DNA from: Amycolatopsis decaplanina DSM 44594 | GTDB taxonomy: Bacteria > Actinomycetota > Actinomycetes > Mycobacteriales > Pseudonocardiaceae | DNA: 64,000 nucleotides | Assembly: GCF_000342005.1 (NCBI RefSeq) | Contig: NZ_AOHO01000032.1 | Span: 1-64,000, forward strand | Direction: 5' to 3' | Made by a program: the position numbers and the translations under genes | The notes under the pieces: model-generated | Told to the model about the DNA's origin: nothing | Database searches by the model: none | Seen by the model: the letters and a program-made list of their open reading frames with translations, nothing else | Shown: in pieces, positions 54,227 through 63,051 of the stretch | Numbering within the stretch: position 1 is the stretch's first letter | How the letters are laid out: every line of letters starts with the position of its first letter

Positions 54227-54563
54227 CCTCGGTGCCATGGCTGGTGCGGAGCGCGTTGACCGGGGTGGTCCCCGGCAGGGTCTCGTCCTCGGCGAAGAGC
54301 CAGCGCAGCATCTCCGTCCGGCTGAAACCGGCGTCCGCGAGCACGGTGATGGTGCCCGCCAGGCCCTTGACCACGCCGTCCTTCACCAGGAACGAGACCG
54401 GGACGTACAGCTCGCCCTTGCGCCGGACGGCGATCAAATGGCCGTCGCGCAGCATCTGGCGGACCTTGTTGGCCGAAACGTTCAACGCGGTCGCGACCTC
54501 CGGAAGCGGGAGAACGGACACATCTGCATCGAGAACGTCGTCGGCGACGGGAATACCACTCAC
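54195..54563 (-). CDS. Rv2175c-type DNA-binding protein
   Basis: 122 residues. Helix-turn-helix in LPLPEVATALNVSANKVRQMLRDGHLIAVRR, then a C-terminal Rv2175c domain ending EVKRRAQAMAF. In M. tuberculosis, Rv2175c binds DNA and is phosphorylated by PknL, whose gene is divergent there as here. GTG start inferred; another GTG lies three codons upstream. Its 3' end overlaps the convergent MFS gene by 32 bp. Confidence 0.9.
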   Translation of the reverse strand: MSGIPVADDVLDADVSVLPLPEVATALNVSANKVRQMLRDGHLIAVRRKGELYVPVSFLVKDGVVKGLAGTITVLADAGFSRTEMLRWLFAEDETLPGTTPVNALRTSHGTEVKRRAQAMAF

Positions 54564-54748
54564 AGGTGACACTGTGCCACATTCCGTCTCCCGCTCCGTT
54601 AGTACGCATGGGTGACGACCCGGGATATGACGGAGAGTGCTCGCTCGATCACGTATACCGCCGATTCGGCGAAATGGCGGGAATCGTGATCCCCGGCGAG
54701 CCAGGTCCCGTACACCAGAACATGGGCACTTCCGTACGATCCATAGCC

Positions 54749-56803
54749 GTGACACGCACGGACCCCACGCTGGTGGGCACTCTGCTCGAGGGCCGCTACC
54801 GGGTGGACAAGCTGCTCGCACGCGGTGGGATGTCGTCGGTGTACCGCGGCGTCGACACCCGCCTGGACCGCCAGGTCGCCATCAAGATCATGGACCCGCG
54901 GTTCGCCGACGACAGGTCGTTCGTCGAACGCTTCGAGCGCGAGGCCCGTTCGGCGGCCCGGCTGCACCACCCGCACGTGGTGGCGGTGCACGACCAGGGC
55001 TTCGACACCCCCGGCGGTGAGGAGTCCGGCCGCGCGTTCCTGGTCATGGAGCTCGTCGACGGCGGGACCCTGCGCGAACTGCTCGCCGAACGCGGTCCAC
55101 TGGACGTCGCGCTCGCGCTGAGCATCGCCGAACCGGTCCTCTCCGCGCTGGCCGCGGCGCACGCCGCCGGTCTGGTGCACCGCGACGTCAAACCGGAGAA
55201 CGTGCTCATCGGCCGCGGTGGCACGGCGCTCTCGGGCGGTGTGGTCAAGGTGGGCGACTTCGGCCTGGTCCGCGCGGTCGCGAGCGCGGGCACCACGAGT
55301 TCGAGTGTCATCCTCGGCACCGTCGCCTACGTCTCGCCCGAACAGGTCGCCACCGGCGCGACCACCTCGCGCGGCGATGTCTACTCGGCGGGGATCCTGC
55401 TGTACGAAATGCTCACCGGACGCCCGCCGTACACCGGCGACACCGCGCTCTCGGTGGCGTACCGGCACGTCAACGACGACGTCCCGCGCCCGAGCGAGCT
55501 GCGGCCGGGCATCCCGCCACAGCTGGACGAGCTGATCCTGCGCGCCACGCGCCGCGACCCCGAGCAGCGCCCCGCCGACGCCGCGGCGTTCCTCGCCGAG
55601 CTACACCATCTGCGCACCGTCCTCGGCGTGCCCGCGGTCCCGGTGCCCGTGCCGCTGCCGGCGGACGCCGACCGGGAGACCGACGCCGAGCGCACCACTC
55701 CCGGCATCCCCGCCGTCCCGGCGGTGAACCCGGCCGCCGCGACGACGGTGCTGCCCCCGGTCGCCGAGGCGACCCTGCCGGTCACCGGGCCGCGCGGAAC
55801 GCAGGCACTGCACCGTGAGCCGCAGATCCCCGCCGCCCAGCCGCCCCGCACCCCGCCCCCTCGGCCCAAACCGGCCGCGGACGACGGACAGCCGGGGTCG
55901 CGCAAGCGGCTCTACCTCATGATCGCGGCCGCGGTGGTGATCCTCGGCGGCCTGATCGGCGCGTTCGCCTTCATCCTCAACGACTCCGGCCCGACGTCGT
56001 CGTCGGTACCGAAGCTGGCCGGGATGAACCAGGCCGCCGCCGGTGACGCGCTCCGGTCGGCGAAGCTGACCCCGGCCTACACCGAGGAGTACAGCGACAC
56101 CGCCGCCCAGCACACGGTGATCCGGTCCGATCCCGCGGAGGGCACATCGCTCGCGCCGGGCGCCACGGTCAACGTCGTGCTGTCGAAGGGCCGTCCGATC
56201 GTGCCGGACATCCAGGCCGGGACGAGCCAGCAGGACGCGGAGACGGCGATCAAGGCCGCGCAGCTGACCCCGGTCCAGGGCGAGCAGGAGTACAGCGACG
56301 TCGCCAAGAACAAGGTGATCCGCGTCGACCCGAGCCCCGGTTCGCAGCTGAACATCGGCGGACAGGTCACGATCATCCTGTCGAAGGGCCCCGAACCGCT
56401 GCCGCCGGTCCCGGACGTCACGGGCCAGAGCAAGGACGCCGCGTTCCAGATCCTGCAGCAGGCGGGCTTCCAGCCGTTCCAGGCCGGTGAGGAGTTCTCC
56501 GACCAGTTCGCCGCGGGTCAGGTGATCCGCACCGACCCGAAGGGCGGCGGGAAGGCGAGCAACCGCCGGATCGGCGTGTTCGTTTCGAACTCCGTCGAAG
56601 TACCGAACGTGACCTTCAAGCCGATGGAGGAAGCGATCCAGATCCTGAAGCAAGCAGGTCTGGAGCCCGACCGTCAGGGTCGGGGAAAGGGCAACGGTCA
56701 CGGCGGCGGAAACGGTGGTTTCGACTTCGTCCTGGAGCAGGATCCGCAGCCGGGCACCAAGGTGCCGAAGGGCACGAAAGTGAAGCTCAAGGGCTTCGGG
56801 TGA
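54749..56803 (+). CDS. pknL: Ser/Thr protein kinase PknL-like, with PASTA domains
   Basis: 684 residues. Kinase domain (about 15-275): Gly loop LARGGMSSVYRG, K46 in AIKIMD, HRDVKPEN, DFG, SPEQ. Pro-rich linker, TM helix at about 387-409, then four PASTA repeats with YSD/FSD...VIRxDP patterns; the last carries a Gly/Asn insert. GTG preferred, since the kinase starts as in PknL and TACGAT lies eight bases upstream (possible leaderless promoter); an ATG nine codons earlier is possible. M. tuberculosis PknL lacks PASTA domains. Confidence 0.93.
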   Translation: MTRTDPTLVGTLLEGRYRVDKLLARGGMSSVYRGVDTRLDRQVAIKIMDPRFADDRSFVERFEREARSAARLHHPHVVAVHDQGFDTPGGEESGRAFLVMELVDGGTLRELLAERGPLDVALALSIAEPVLSALAAAHAAGLVHRDVKPENVLIGRGGTALSGGVVKVGDFGLVRAVASAGTTSSSVILGTVAYVSPEQVATGATTSRGDVYSAGILLYEMLTGRPPYTGDTALSVAYRHVNDDVPRPSELRPGIPPQLDELILRATRRDPEQRPADAAAFLAELHHLRTVLGVPAVPVPVPLPADADRETDAERTTPGIPAVPAVNPAAATTVLPPVAEATLPVTGPRGTQALHREPQIPAAQPPRTPPPRPKPAADDGQPGSRKRLYLMIAAAVVILGGLIGAFAFILNDSGPTSSSVPKLAGMNQAAAGDALRSAKLTPAYTEEYSDTAAQHTVIRSDPAEGTSLAPGATVNVVLSKGRPIVPDIQAGTSQQDAETAIKAAQLTPVQGEQEYSDVAKNKVIRVDPSPGSQLNIGGQVTIILSKGPEPLPPVPDVTGQSKDAAFQILQQAGFQPFQAGEEFSDQFAAGQVIRTDPKGGGKASNRRIGVFVSNSVEVPNVTFKPMEEAIQILKQAGLEPDRQGRGKGNGHGGGNGGFDFVLEQDPQPGTKVPKGTKVKLKGFG

Positions 56804-56933
56804 CGCGAAAGGTGCGTTGAAACCGTTCAGTACCGGCATGGTCATCGGATACCGTGAAGCGCATGGTGGTCGTTGACTGCGTGAGCGGCGTGTCGGACAG
56901 GTTCACCCTGCGCCCTGCCGCGCCCGGTCCACG

Positions 56934-57716
56934 ATGAGCTTCTTCACGGACGGTCCGCGCAGCCGTCCCCTGTTCCCGGTGCCGGAACAGGAACTGTTCG
57001 GCTACAACGGCCGTCCCTGGGTGGAGACGCCGCACGAGTACATCGTCCCGGCGATCCTGCCCTGGTCGATGCCGCTGGGCCGCGCCGAGCGGACCATCGT
57101 GGCCCTGCGCGGCCTCGAGGTGTGGCCGGAGTCGGTGTCCTTCCAGCTGTCGGTGTACTCGCGGGATCTCCTGCTGGACGAACCCGGCGAAGGCCTGATC
57201 GACCACCGCCGGGTCCCGGACTACAACGCACTGCTGGTGGGGGTGCTCTTCCCCGACGGCAGGCGGGCCAGTTCGGAGACCATCTCCGTGCCGTCGGCCA
57301 CCAAACCGGATCAGCCGGTGCTACGCGCGCAGGGGCTGGGCGGTTCGGCGTTCCACGTCGACCACGAGATCTTCCTGTGGCCGCTGCCGCCCGACGGGCC
57401 GCTGGAGTTCATCGTCCAGTGGCTCGACCGCGACATCGAGGAGACGCGCACCTCGCTCGACGGCACCGCGATCCGCGACGCCGCCAAGGAGGCCGGCGAG
57501 ATCTGGCCCGGCCTGCCCGCGCGGGAGGCGCACGGGCTGCCGGTCCGCCGAGTCGGAGCGCAGGCGATGATCACGCCGGCCTGGCCCCGCGAGTCGCAGG
57601 CTCCGCCCCCGCTGCCCCAGCCGCAGCGATCGTCCTCTCCACCCGCCGGGGCTACAGAGGATCAGCCGCGGCGTGGCGCGCCACTGCCGACCCGCCTTCC
57701 CCGCCGGGCCCGCTGA
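56934..57716 (+). CDS. Conserved actinobacterial hypothetical protein
   Basis: 260 residues, soluble. FGYNGRPWVETPHEYIVPAILPW and FHVDHEIFLWPLPPDGPLEFIVQWLDRDIEETRTSLD are the strongest blocks and suggest a beta-rich domain; the last 50 residues are Pro/Arg-rich and probably disordered. I do not recognise a function. Follows pknL by 130 bp of sequence without other features. Confidence 0.75.
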   Translation: MSFFTDGPRSRPLFPVPEQELFGYNGRPWVETPHEYIVPAILPWSMPLGRAERTIVALRGLEVWPESVSFQLSVYSRDLLLDEPGEGLIDHRRVPDYNALLVGVLFPDGRRASSETISVPSATKPDQPVLRAQGLGGSAFHVDHEIFLWPLPPDGPLEFIVQWLDRDIEETRTSLDGTAIRDAAKEAGEIWPGLPAREAHGLPVRRVGAQAMITPAWPRESQAPPPLPQPQRSSSPPAGATEDQPRRGAPLPTRLPRRAR

Positions 57717-57730
57717 AACGTCGCCAAGAG

Positions 57731-57778
57731 CCTCGTGAGTGGTAAGGACGGTTCTAACCGTCCTTACCACTCACGAGG
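57731..57778. repeat. Family A palindrome, copy A5
   Basis: 23-bp perfect arms with centre CT, exactly between the stops of two convergent genes (14 and 8 bp away). Confidence 0.88.
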
Positions 57779-57785
57779 TCGACCC

Positions 57786-58619
57786 TCAGCGGAATGCTTC
57801 GACGTTCGCCAAGGCCCATTCCGCGTAGGTGACGCCAGGACGCCCGGTGAGTTCCTGGACGACCCCGGTCGGCTTGTCGGGGTTTTCGGTGAAGTACGCG
57901 AAGCCGTCGAGCAGCCACTCGGCGATCTCCGCCGGAACCCCGGCGGCGGCCCACTGCTTGTTCGCCTCTTCCCGGGTGAGCTCATGGAAGGCCACCTCTT
58001 CGCCGAGCGCGGCCGAGATGGCGGCGACCTGTTCGCGCTGGCTGATCGCGGTCGGCCCGCTCAGCGTGTGCTTCTTGCCGACATGACCCTCGGTCAGGAT
58101 GACGTGCGCGGCGACGGCGGCGATGTCCGCGAGGTCGATCGGCGTCATCCGCGATTCGGGGTAGGCCGCGCGGACCATCCGCTCGGCCTTGATCGTCTCC
58201 GCCCAGCCGAGGGTGTTGTTCATGAACGCGCCCGGCCGCAGAAAGGTCCAGTCGAAGTCCGCCTCCCGGACCGCCTTCTCGATGATCGCGTAGTCCACAC
58301 CGCTCGAGTTCTCCGGCGGGTCGTCGGCGTTGCTGCCCGACAGCGCCACCACCCGGCGCACTCCGGCCTCCTTCGCGAGCTTCACGAAGTCGTCCACTTT
58401 GGCCGCGAGCGGCGCCAGGTAGACGGTCTCGATGCCCTTGAGGGCTTCCGGCAGCGTCTCCGGCTTGCCCAGGTACCCCTTGGCGACCTCCACCTGCTCC
58501 GGCAACGCCGCCTTCGCCGGGTTGACGGTCAGCGCCCGCACCGGCGCCCCGGCCTCCACCAGCTCGTCGACGAGCAGCCTGCCGACGCTTCCGGTCGCAC
58601 CGGTCACCAGGATCGTCAC
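57786..58619 (-). CDS. NmrA-like NAD(P)-binding oxidoreductase
   Basis: 277 residues. Atypical SDR: ILVTGATGSVGRLLVDEL at the N-terminus; FLRPGAFMNNTLGW and the C-terminal region are typical of the NmrA/quinone-reductase-2-like group. Catalytic YxxxK is not clear, so it may sense or reduce small quinones. GTG start with AAAGGAG upstream. Divergent from a TetR gene. Confidence 0.9.
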   Translation of the reverse strand: MTILVTGATGSVGRLLVDELVEAGAPVRALTVNPAKAALPEQVEVAKGYLGKPETLPEALKGIETVYLAPLAAKVDDFVKLAKEAGVRRVVALSGSNADDPPENSSGVDYAIIEKAVREADFDWTFLRPGAFMNNTLGWAETIKAERMVRAAYPESRMTPIDLADIAAVAAHVILTEGHVGKKHTLSGPTAISQREQVAAISAALGEEVAFHELTREEANKQWAAAGVPAEIAEWLLDGFAYFTENPDKPTGVVQELTGRPGVTYAEWALANVEAFR

Positions 58620-58714
58620 GATTCCCCACTCCTTTTCGTACGCCCTACGGAATCAGTTTAACCGTACCTCATACGAGAATGTAGAATCCAGCTTCACGGC
58701 CGAGTGGAGTGTGG

Positions 58715-59464
58715 ATGGACTTCGAGCGCAGCCTCGATCTGTTGTGGCGTGACCGCGGCGAAGCCCGGCAGCCGACCAGGGGACGAAAGCCGAAACTGAC
58801 CCTCGACCAGGTGATCGCCACCGCCGTCGCACTCGCCGACGGCGCGGGCGAGGCCACCGTGTCGATGAGCCAGATCGCCAAGGAACTCGGTGTCGGCACG
58901 ATGACGCTCTACACCTACGTTCCCGGCAAGACAGAGCTGCTCGACCTCATGGTGGACTCGGTGCTCGCCGAACGGGACCTCCCCGGCCCCGGCGATCCCC
59001 GGCCGGACGGCTGGCGCGAACAGGTGCGGCTCTACGCCGACCGCACGCTGGCCGTTTTCCGCGCGCATCCGTGGCTGCGCTCGACGTCGATGGTGCGGCC
59101 GGTGCTCGGCCCCGGGCTGATGGCGGGCCAGGAGTACCTGATCGCGGCGGTGTCGGACATCGGACTGGCGCCCCGGAAGGCGGCCGCGGCCGCGAACAGC
59201 ATCGAGATCTACGTGCAGGCCAACGCGACGCTTTTCGCCGAGACCGCGCAGGTCGAACAGGAGACCGGGCAGTCGACCGACGCCTGGTGGGGGCAGCGGT
59301 CGGTGTTCTGGGAGAAATACTTCGACGTGGAGCGGCATCCCGCGATGACGCGGATGTGGGAAAGCGGCGGTTACGAGGCGGACACCTGCGAAGCCGCCGA
59401 TGAGACCTTCACGTTCGGCCTCGAACGCATGCTGGACGGCATCGAAGCCCTCGTCACCCGCTGA
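58715..59464 (+). CDS. TetR family regulator
   Basis: 249 residues. HTH near residues 30-75 with MSQIAKELGVGTMTLYTYVPGKTELLDLMVD; C-terminal TetR_C domain of the type with Trp-rich end (DAWWGQRSVFWEKYF). The ATG has GGAG upstream; a GTG two codons earlier is possible. It probably represses the divergent NmrA-like gene; the gap holds TACGG-N11-CCGTA, a weak operator candidate. Confidence 0.9.
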   Translation: MDFERSLDLLWRDRGEARQPTRGRKPKLTLDQVIATAVALADGAGEATVSMSQIAKELGVGTMTLYTYVPGKTELLDLMVDSVLAERDLPGPGDPRPDGWREQVRLYADRTLAVFRAHPWLRSTSMVRPVLGPGLMAGQEYLIAAVSDIGLAPRKAAAAANSIEIYVQANATLFAETAQVEQETGQSTDAWWGQRSVFWEKYFDVERHPAMTRMWESGGYEADTCEAADETFTFGLERMLDGIEALVTR

Positions 59465-59470
59465 CCCCTC

Positions 59471-59515
59471 CGCAATTCGGCACCTCCTTGCGGTAGTTCG
59501 TACTGCCGAATTGCG
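59471..59515. repeat. Family F palindrome, copy F3
   Basis: 12-bp perfect arms CGCAATTCGGCA/TGCCGAATTGCG. The left arm continues as in F1 and F2 (CACCTCCTTGCGGT) but the right partner of that part is lost. It fits exactly between the tetR stop and the ftsQ stop. Confidence 0.8.
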
Positions 59516-60343
59516 TCAGGAGACCGTCGGCAGATCGGGTGCGGAGACGTCGAAGACCTTGCCCTCGCGCGTGAGCAGCGCGGCGAGGACCTTCGCCTTG
59601 CGTTCGGTGTCGGCCGAGGTCCCCCAGCGCACGGTCTTCCCGTCGGCCAGCGCGAACTCGACGCTGCCGGGCGTCTTCGCCGTCGCCGTGGTGACCTGTT
59701 TGAGCAACTGCTGCGGGATCACGCCGAGGACGCCGGTCACCGCGCGGGTCACCGGGTCGTCGGCCGAAACCGAAGGCAGCTTCAGCTCGGGCAGCCCGGC
59801 GGGCCGTTCCTTGACGGTCTTGAACACGACTCCCCCGCCGTCGACGAGGTGCACGCCGTCGCCGCCGGGCCCGCTGTCGAAGAACGCGATCGCGGCGCGT
59901 TCGGTCACGGTGATCTCGAGGGAGCTCGGCCAGGACCGGGAGACGTCGGCGGTGGCGATGCCGGGCATCTGCGCCACCCGATCGCGGATCTCGTCGGTGT
60001 CCAGGCGCAGCATCGGCTTCTGGTCCGGCACCGCCGCCACGGCGCGGATCTGTTCCGCGGGCACGGAACTCGCCCCGACGACGTCGACCTGCCGCACCCC
60101 CAGCATCGAGCTGAACCACAGCAGGTAGACGAGGGCGACGACGGTCAGCACCGAAAGCAGCGCGACCCAGCGCCGCCGCATCTCCTTGTGCCGGGCCGGC
60201 CGGGCGGTGCGGCGGCGGTCGTACCCCGACCGCCTGCCGCGCCGGGCCTTCGCCCGTTGAACCCGTTCGCCCCGTCCGGTCCGTTCGGTGCGCGGACGCC
60301 GACCGGGTTCGGCCGGGCGGCGGCGTTCCCCGGTCTGCGTCAT
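59516..60343 (-). CDS. ftsQ: Cell division protein FtsQ
   Basis: 275 residues. A long basic cytoplasmic N-terminus (about 55 residues, Arg-rich), TM at about 58-80, POTRA domain at about 83-152 (GVRQVDVVGASSVPAEQIRAV), then the FtsQ/DivIB beta domain. Links early and late divisome proteins. Follows murC by 178 bp on the same strand. Confidence 0.95.
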   Translation of the reverse strand: MTQTGERRRPAEPGRRPRTERTGRGERVQRAKARRGRRSGYDRRRTARPARHKEMRRRWVALLSVLTVVALVYLLWFSSMLGVRQVDVVGASSVPAEQIRAVAAVPDQKPMLRLDTDEIRDRVAQMPGIATADVSRSWPSSLEITVTERAAIAFFDSGPGGDGVHLVDGGGVVFKTVKERPAGLPELKLPSVSADDPVTRAVTGVLGVIPQQLLKQVTTATAKTPGSVEFALADGKTVRWGTSADTERKAKVLAALLTREGKVFDVSAPDLPTVS

Positions 60344-60521
60344 GGCTGGAGAGTGCCTCCCGAACTGAAGTTGGCAGGTTGCGTGAGGGTACGCGCGCGC
60401 GTTTCTTTCCGGCCGGAGGCCTCGGATTCGCGAAGGCGGGCCGCCGGCATGGCCGGGTGAGTGAGCAGACGATGCCGCGGCCCGGCTGCGGGAATCCGAA
60501 AGCGCGCTTTGAGAGACACTG

Positions 60522-61931
60522 CTAGCCCGCCCGCCGGTCCAGTTCGGCCAGGATCTCCGGGCCGAGCTGCGTGACGTCGCCGGCGCCCATGGTCACCAGC
60601 AGATCTCCGGGTTCGACCAGATCCGCCGCCAGCTTCGCCGCGACGTCGAACGCGGGCTGGTAGTGCACGGGGACGCCGGAGATCTGGTCGGCGATGAGCG
60701 CGCCGCTCACGCCGGGCTCCGGCTTCTCGCGCGCCCCGAACACATCCAGCACGACGACCTCGTCGGCCAGCGACAGCGCGGCCGCGAACTCCTTCGAGAA
60801 CGCCTTCGTGCGCGAGTACAGATGCGGCTGGAAGACCACGATGACCCGGCCCGAACCCGCGGCCGTCCGCACCGCGCGCAGCTGCGCGTCGACCTCGGTC
60901 GGGTGGTGCGCGTAATCGTCGTACACACGGACATCGCCCGAGCGGCCCTTGAATTCGAACCGCCGCCGGACGCCGCCGAACGCGGCGAGCCCTTCGGCCA
61001 GTCCTTCGACCGGAGCGCCGAGCTCGATCCCGGCCAGCAGCGCGGCGATCGCGTTCAGCGCCATGTGCTCGCCCGGCACCGCGACGCGGAGGACGATCTC
61101 CTCGCCCTGCAACGAGATCCGGACGACGCCGCCGTCCGGCGCGGGCGCGTAGTCGAGCACCTTGGCGTCGTCCTCGCCGGTGACCGAACGCCCGTAGCGG
61201 CGGACGCGGATGCCACGTTCCTCCGCCTGCGCGCCCAGCCTGTCGGCCGCCTCGTCGTCACCGCAGACGATGAGCAGCCCGCCCGGCACGATCCGGCCGA
61301 GGAAGTCGGTGAACACCGAGACGTACGCCTCGGCCGTGCCGTGGTGATCCAGGTGGTCCGGCTCGACGTTGGTCACCACGGCGACCGACGGCGAGTACGC
61401 CAGGAACGACCCGTCGCTCTCGTCGGCCTCGGCGACGAAGACCCCGCCCTCGCCGTGGTGCGCGTTCGCGCCCGACTCGTTGAGGTCGCCGCCGATGGCG
61501 AACGACGGGTCGAGACGGCACTGCTGCAGCGCGACGGTCAGCATCGACGTCGTCGACGTCTTGCCGTGCGTCCCGGCGATGCAGGCGACGCGGTGGTCCT
61601 CCATCAACCCGGCCAGAGCCTCGGCTCGGTGCAGCACGGTGATCCCGCGTTCCCGCGCGGCCACCAGTTCCGGGTTGTCGTCCTTGATCGCGGTCGACAC
61701 GATCACCGAGGACGGGCCTTCGGGGAAGGCGTCGAGGTTCTCGGCGCTCTGGCCGACGGCGATCTCGGCGCCCTGGGCGCGCAGCGAAAGGAACGCGCGC
61801 GACTCCTTGGCGTCGGATCCGGAGACCTGGGCACCGCGCGCCAGCAGGATGCGGGCGATGCCGCTCATCCCGGCGCCGCCGATCCCGATCAGGTGGGCAC
61901 GCGTGAGCGTGTCGGGGAGATGGTCAGGCAC
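60522..61931 (-). CDS. murC: UDP-N-acetylmuramate--L-alanine ligase
   Basis: 469 residues. Adds L-Ala to UDP-MurNAc. N-terminal [14 protein letters not shown] loop [18 protein letters not shown] and the C-terminal Mur ligase domain. GTG start gives [19 protein letters not shown]; overlaps the murG end by 8 bp. Confidence 0.96.
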   Translation of the reverse strand: MPDHLPDTLTRAHLIGIGGAGMSGIARILLARGAQVSGSDAKESRAFLSLRAQGAEIAVGQSAENLDAFPEGPSSVIVSTAIKDDNPELVAARERGITVLHRAEALAGLMEDHRVACIAGTHGKTSTTSMLTVALQQCRLDPSFAIGGDLNESGANAHHGEGGVFVAEADESDGSFLAYSPSVAVVTNVEPDHLDHHGTAEAYVSVFTDFLGRIVPGGLLIVCGDDEAADRLGAQAEERGIRVRRYGRSVTGEDDAKVLDYAPAPDGGVVRISLQGEEIVLRVAVPGEHMALNAIAALLAGIELGAPVEGLAEGLAAFGGVRRRFEFKGRSGDVRVYDDYAHHPTEVDAQLRAVRTAAGSGRVIVVFQPHLYSRTKAFSKEFAAALSLADEVVVLDVFGAREKPEPGVSGALIADQISGVPVHYQPAFDVAAKLAADLVEPGDLLVTMGAGDVTQLGPEILAELDRRAG

Positions 61932-63051
61932 CTGCGGCCTCCAGCACGATCTTGGCAAGGGTCTCGTCGGCCTCTCGGTGGCCGAGGCCGACGGCGGCCG
62001 CGCTCATCTTCGCGACCCTGTCGGCGTCGGACACCAGCGGGATCACCAGCTCCGCGACCTTGGCGGGGGTGAGGTCGGCGTCGTCGACCATCAGCCCGGC
62101 ACCGGCGTCGACCGCGGGCCGGGCGTTGACCGCCTGTTCGCCGTTGCCGTACGGCAGCGGGACGAACACCGCGGGCAGGCCGACGGCGGAGACCTCGGCG
62201 ACGGTCATCGCGCCGGAGCGGCACAGCACCGCGTCGGCGGCGGCGTAAGCGAGGTCCATGCGCTCCAGATACGGCACCGGGACGTACGCGGGCCTTCCGG
62301 GGAACTCCTGGACGACCAGCGTGTTCTTCGGCCCGTGGGCGTGCAGGACGCCGACACCGGCGTCCGCGAACTCCTTGGCCGCACCGGAGACCGCGCCGTT
62401 GATGGACACCGCGCCCTGCGAGCCGCCGAAGACCAGCAGTGTCGGGGCGTCGGGGTCGAGCCCGAAGAACTCACGGGCTTCGGCGCGCAGCGCGGACCTG
62501 TCGAGCGAGGTGATGGAGCGCCGCAGCGGGATACCGATGACCTCGGCCTTCGCCAGCGGTGTCCCCGGGACGGCGACGGCGACGCGGACGGCGAACCGCG
62601 CGCCGACCTTGTTCGCCAGGCCCGGCTTCTCGTTGGCCTCGTGCACCACGATCGGCGTGCGGCCGCGCGCGGCGAGGTACGCCGGGAGCGCGACGTACCC
62701 GCCAAAACCGACGACGACGTCCGCGCCGACCCGGTCCAGGACCTCACGGGTGCGCTTGACCGCGTCGCGGACCTTCAGCGGCATCTTCAGCAGTTCGGGT
62801 GTCGGCTTGCGGGGCATCGGCACCGGCGGGATCAGCTCCAGCGGGTAGCCCCGCGCCGGGACGAGCTTGTTCTCCAGCCCGCGCTGGGTCCCCAGCGCGA
62901 TCACCTTCGCGTCGGGACGCAGGCGCATCACCGCGTCGGCGAGGGCGAGTGCCGGTTCGATATGCCCTGCGGTACCGCCGCCGGCGACCACGACCACCGG
63001 TGCCTTGCCGGCGACCTCGCCTGTGGCGCCACCTCTGACGGGGTTGTTCAC
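61924..63051 (-). CDS. murG: Undecaprenyl-PP-MurNAc-pentapeptide GlcNAc transferase
   Basis: 375 residues. Makes lipid II. G-loop 1 [32 protein letters not shown]-loop 3 VFGGSQGA, and [27 protein letters not shown] start lies in the ftsW stop (GTGA). Confidence 0.97.
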   Translation of the reverse strand: MNNPVRGGATGEVAGKAPVVVVAGGGTAGHIEPALALADAVMRLRPDAKVIALGTQRGLENKLVPARGYPLELIPPVPMPRKPTPELLKMPLKVRDAVKRTREVLDRVGADVVVGFGGYVALPAYLAARGRTPIVVHEANEKPGLANKVGARFAVRVAVAVPGTPLAKAEVIGIPLRRSITSLDRSALRAEAREFFGLDPDAPTLLVFGGSQGAVSINGAVSGAAKEFADAGVGVLHAHGPKNTLVVQEFPGRPAYVPVPYLERMDLAYAAADAVLCRSGAMTVAEVSAVGLPAVFVPLPYGNGEQAVNARPAVDAGAGLMVDDADLTPAKVAELVIPLVSDADRVAKMSAAAVGLGHREADETLAKIVLEAAGA

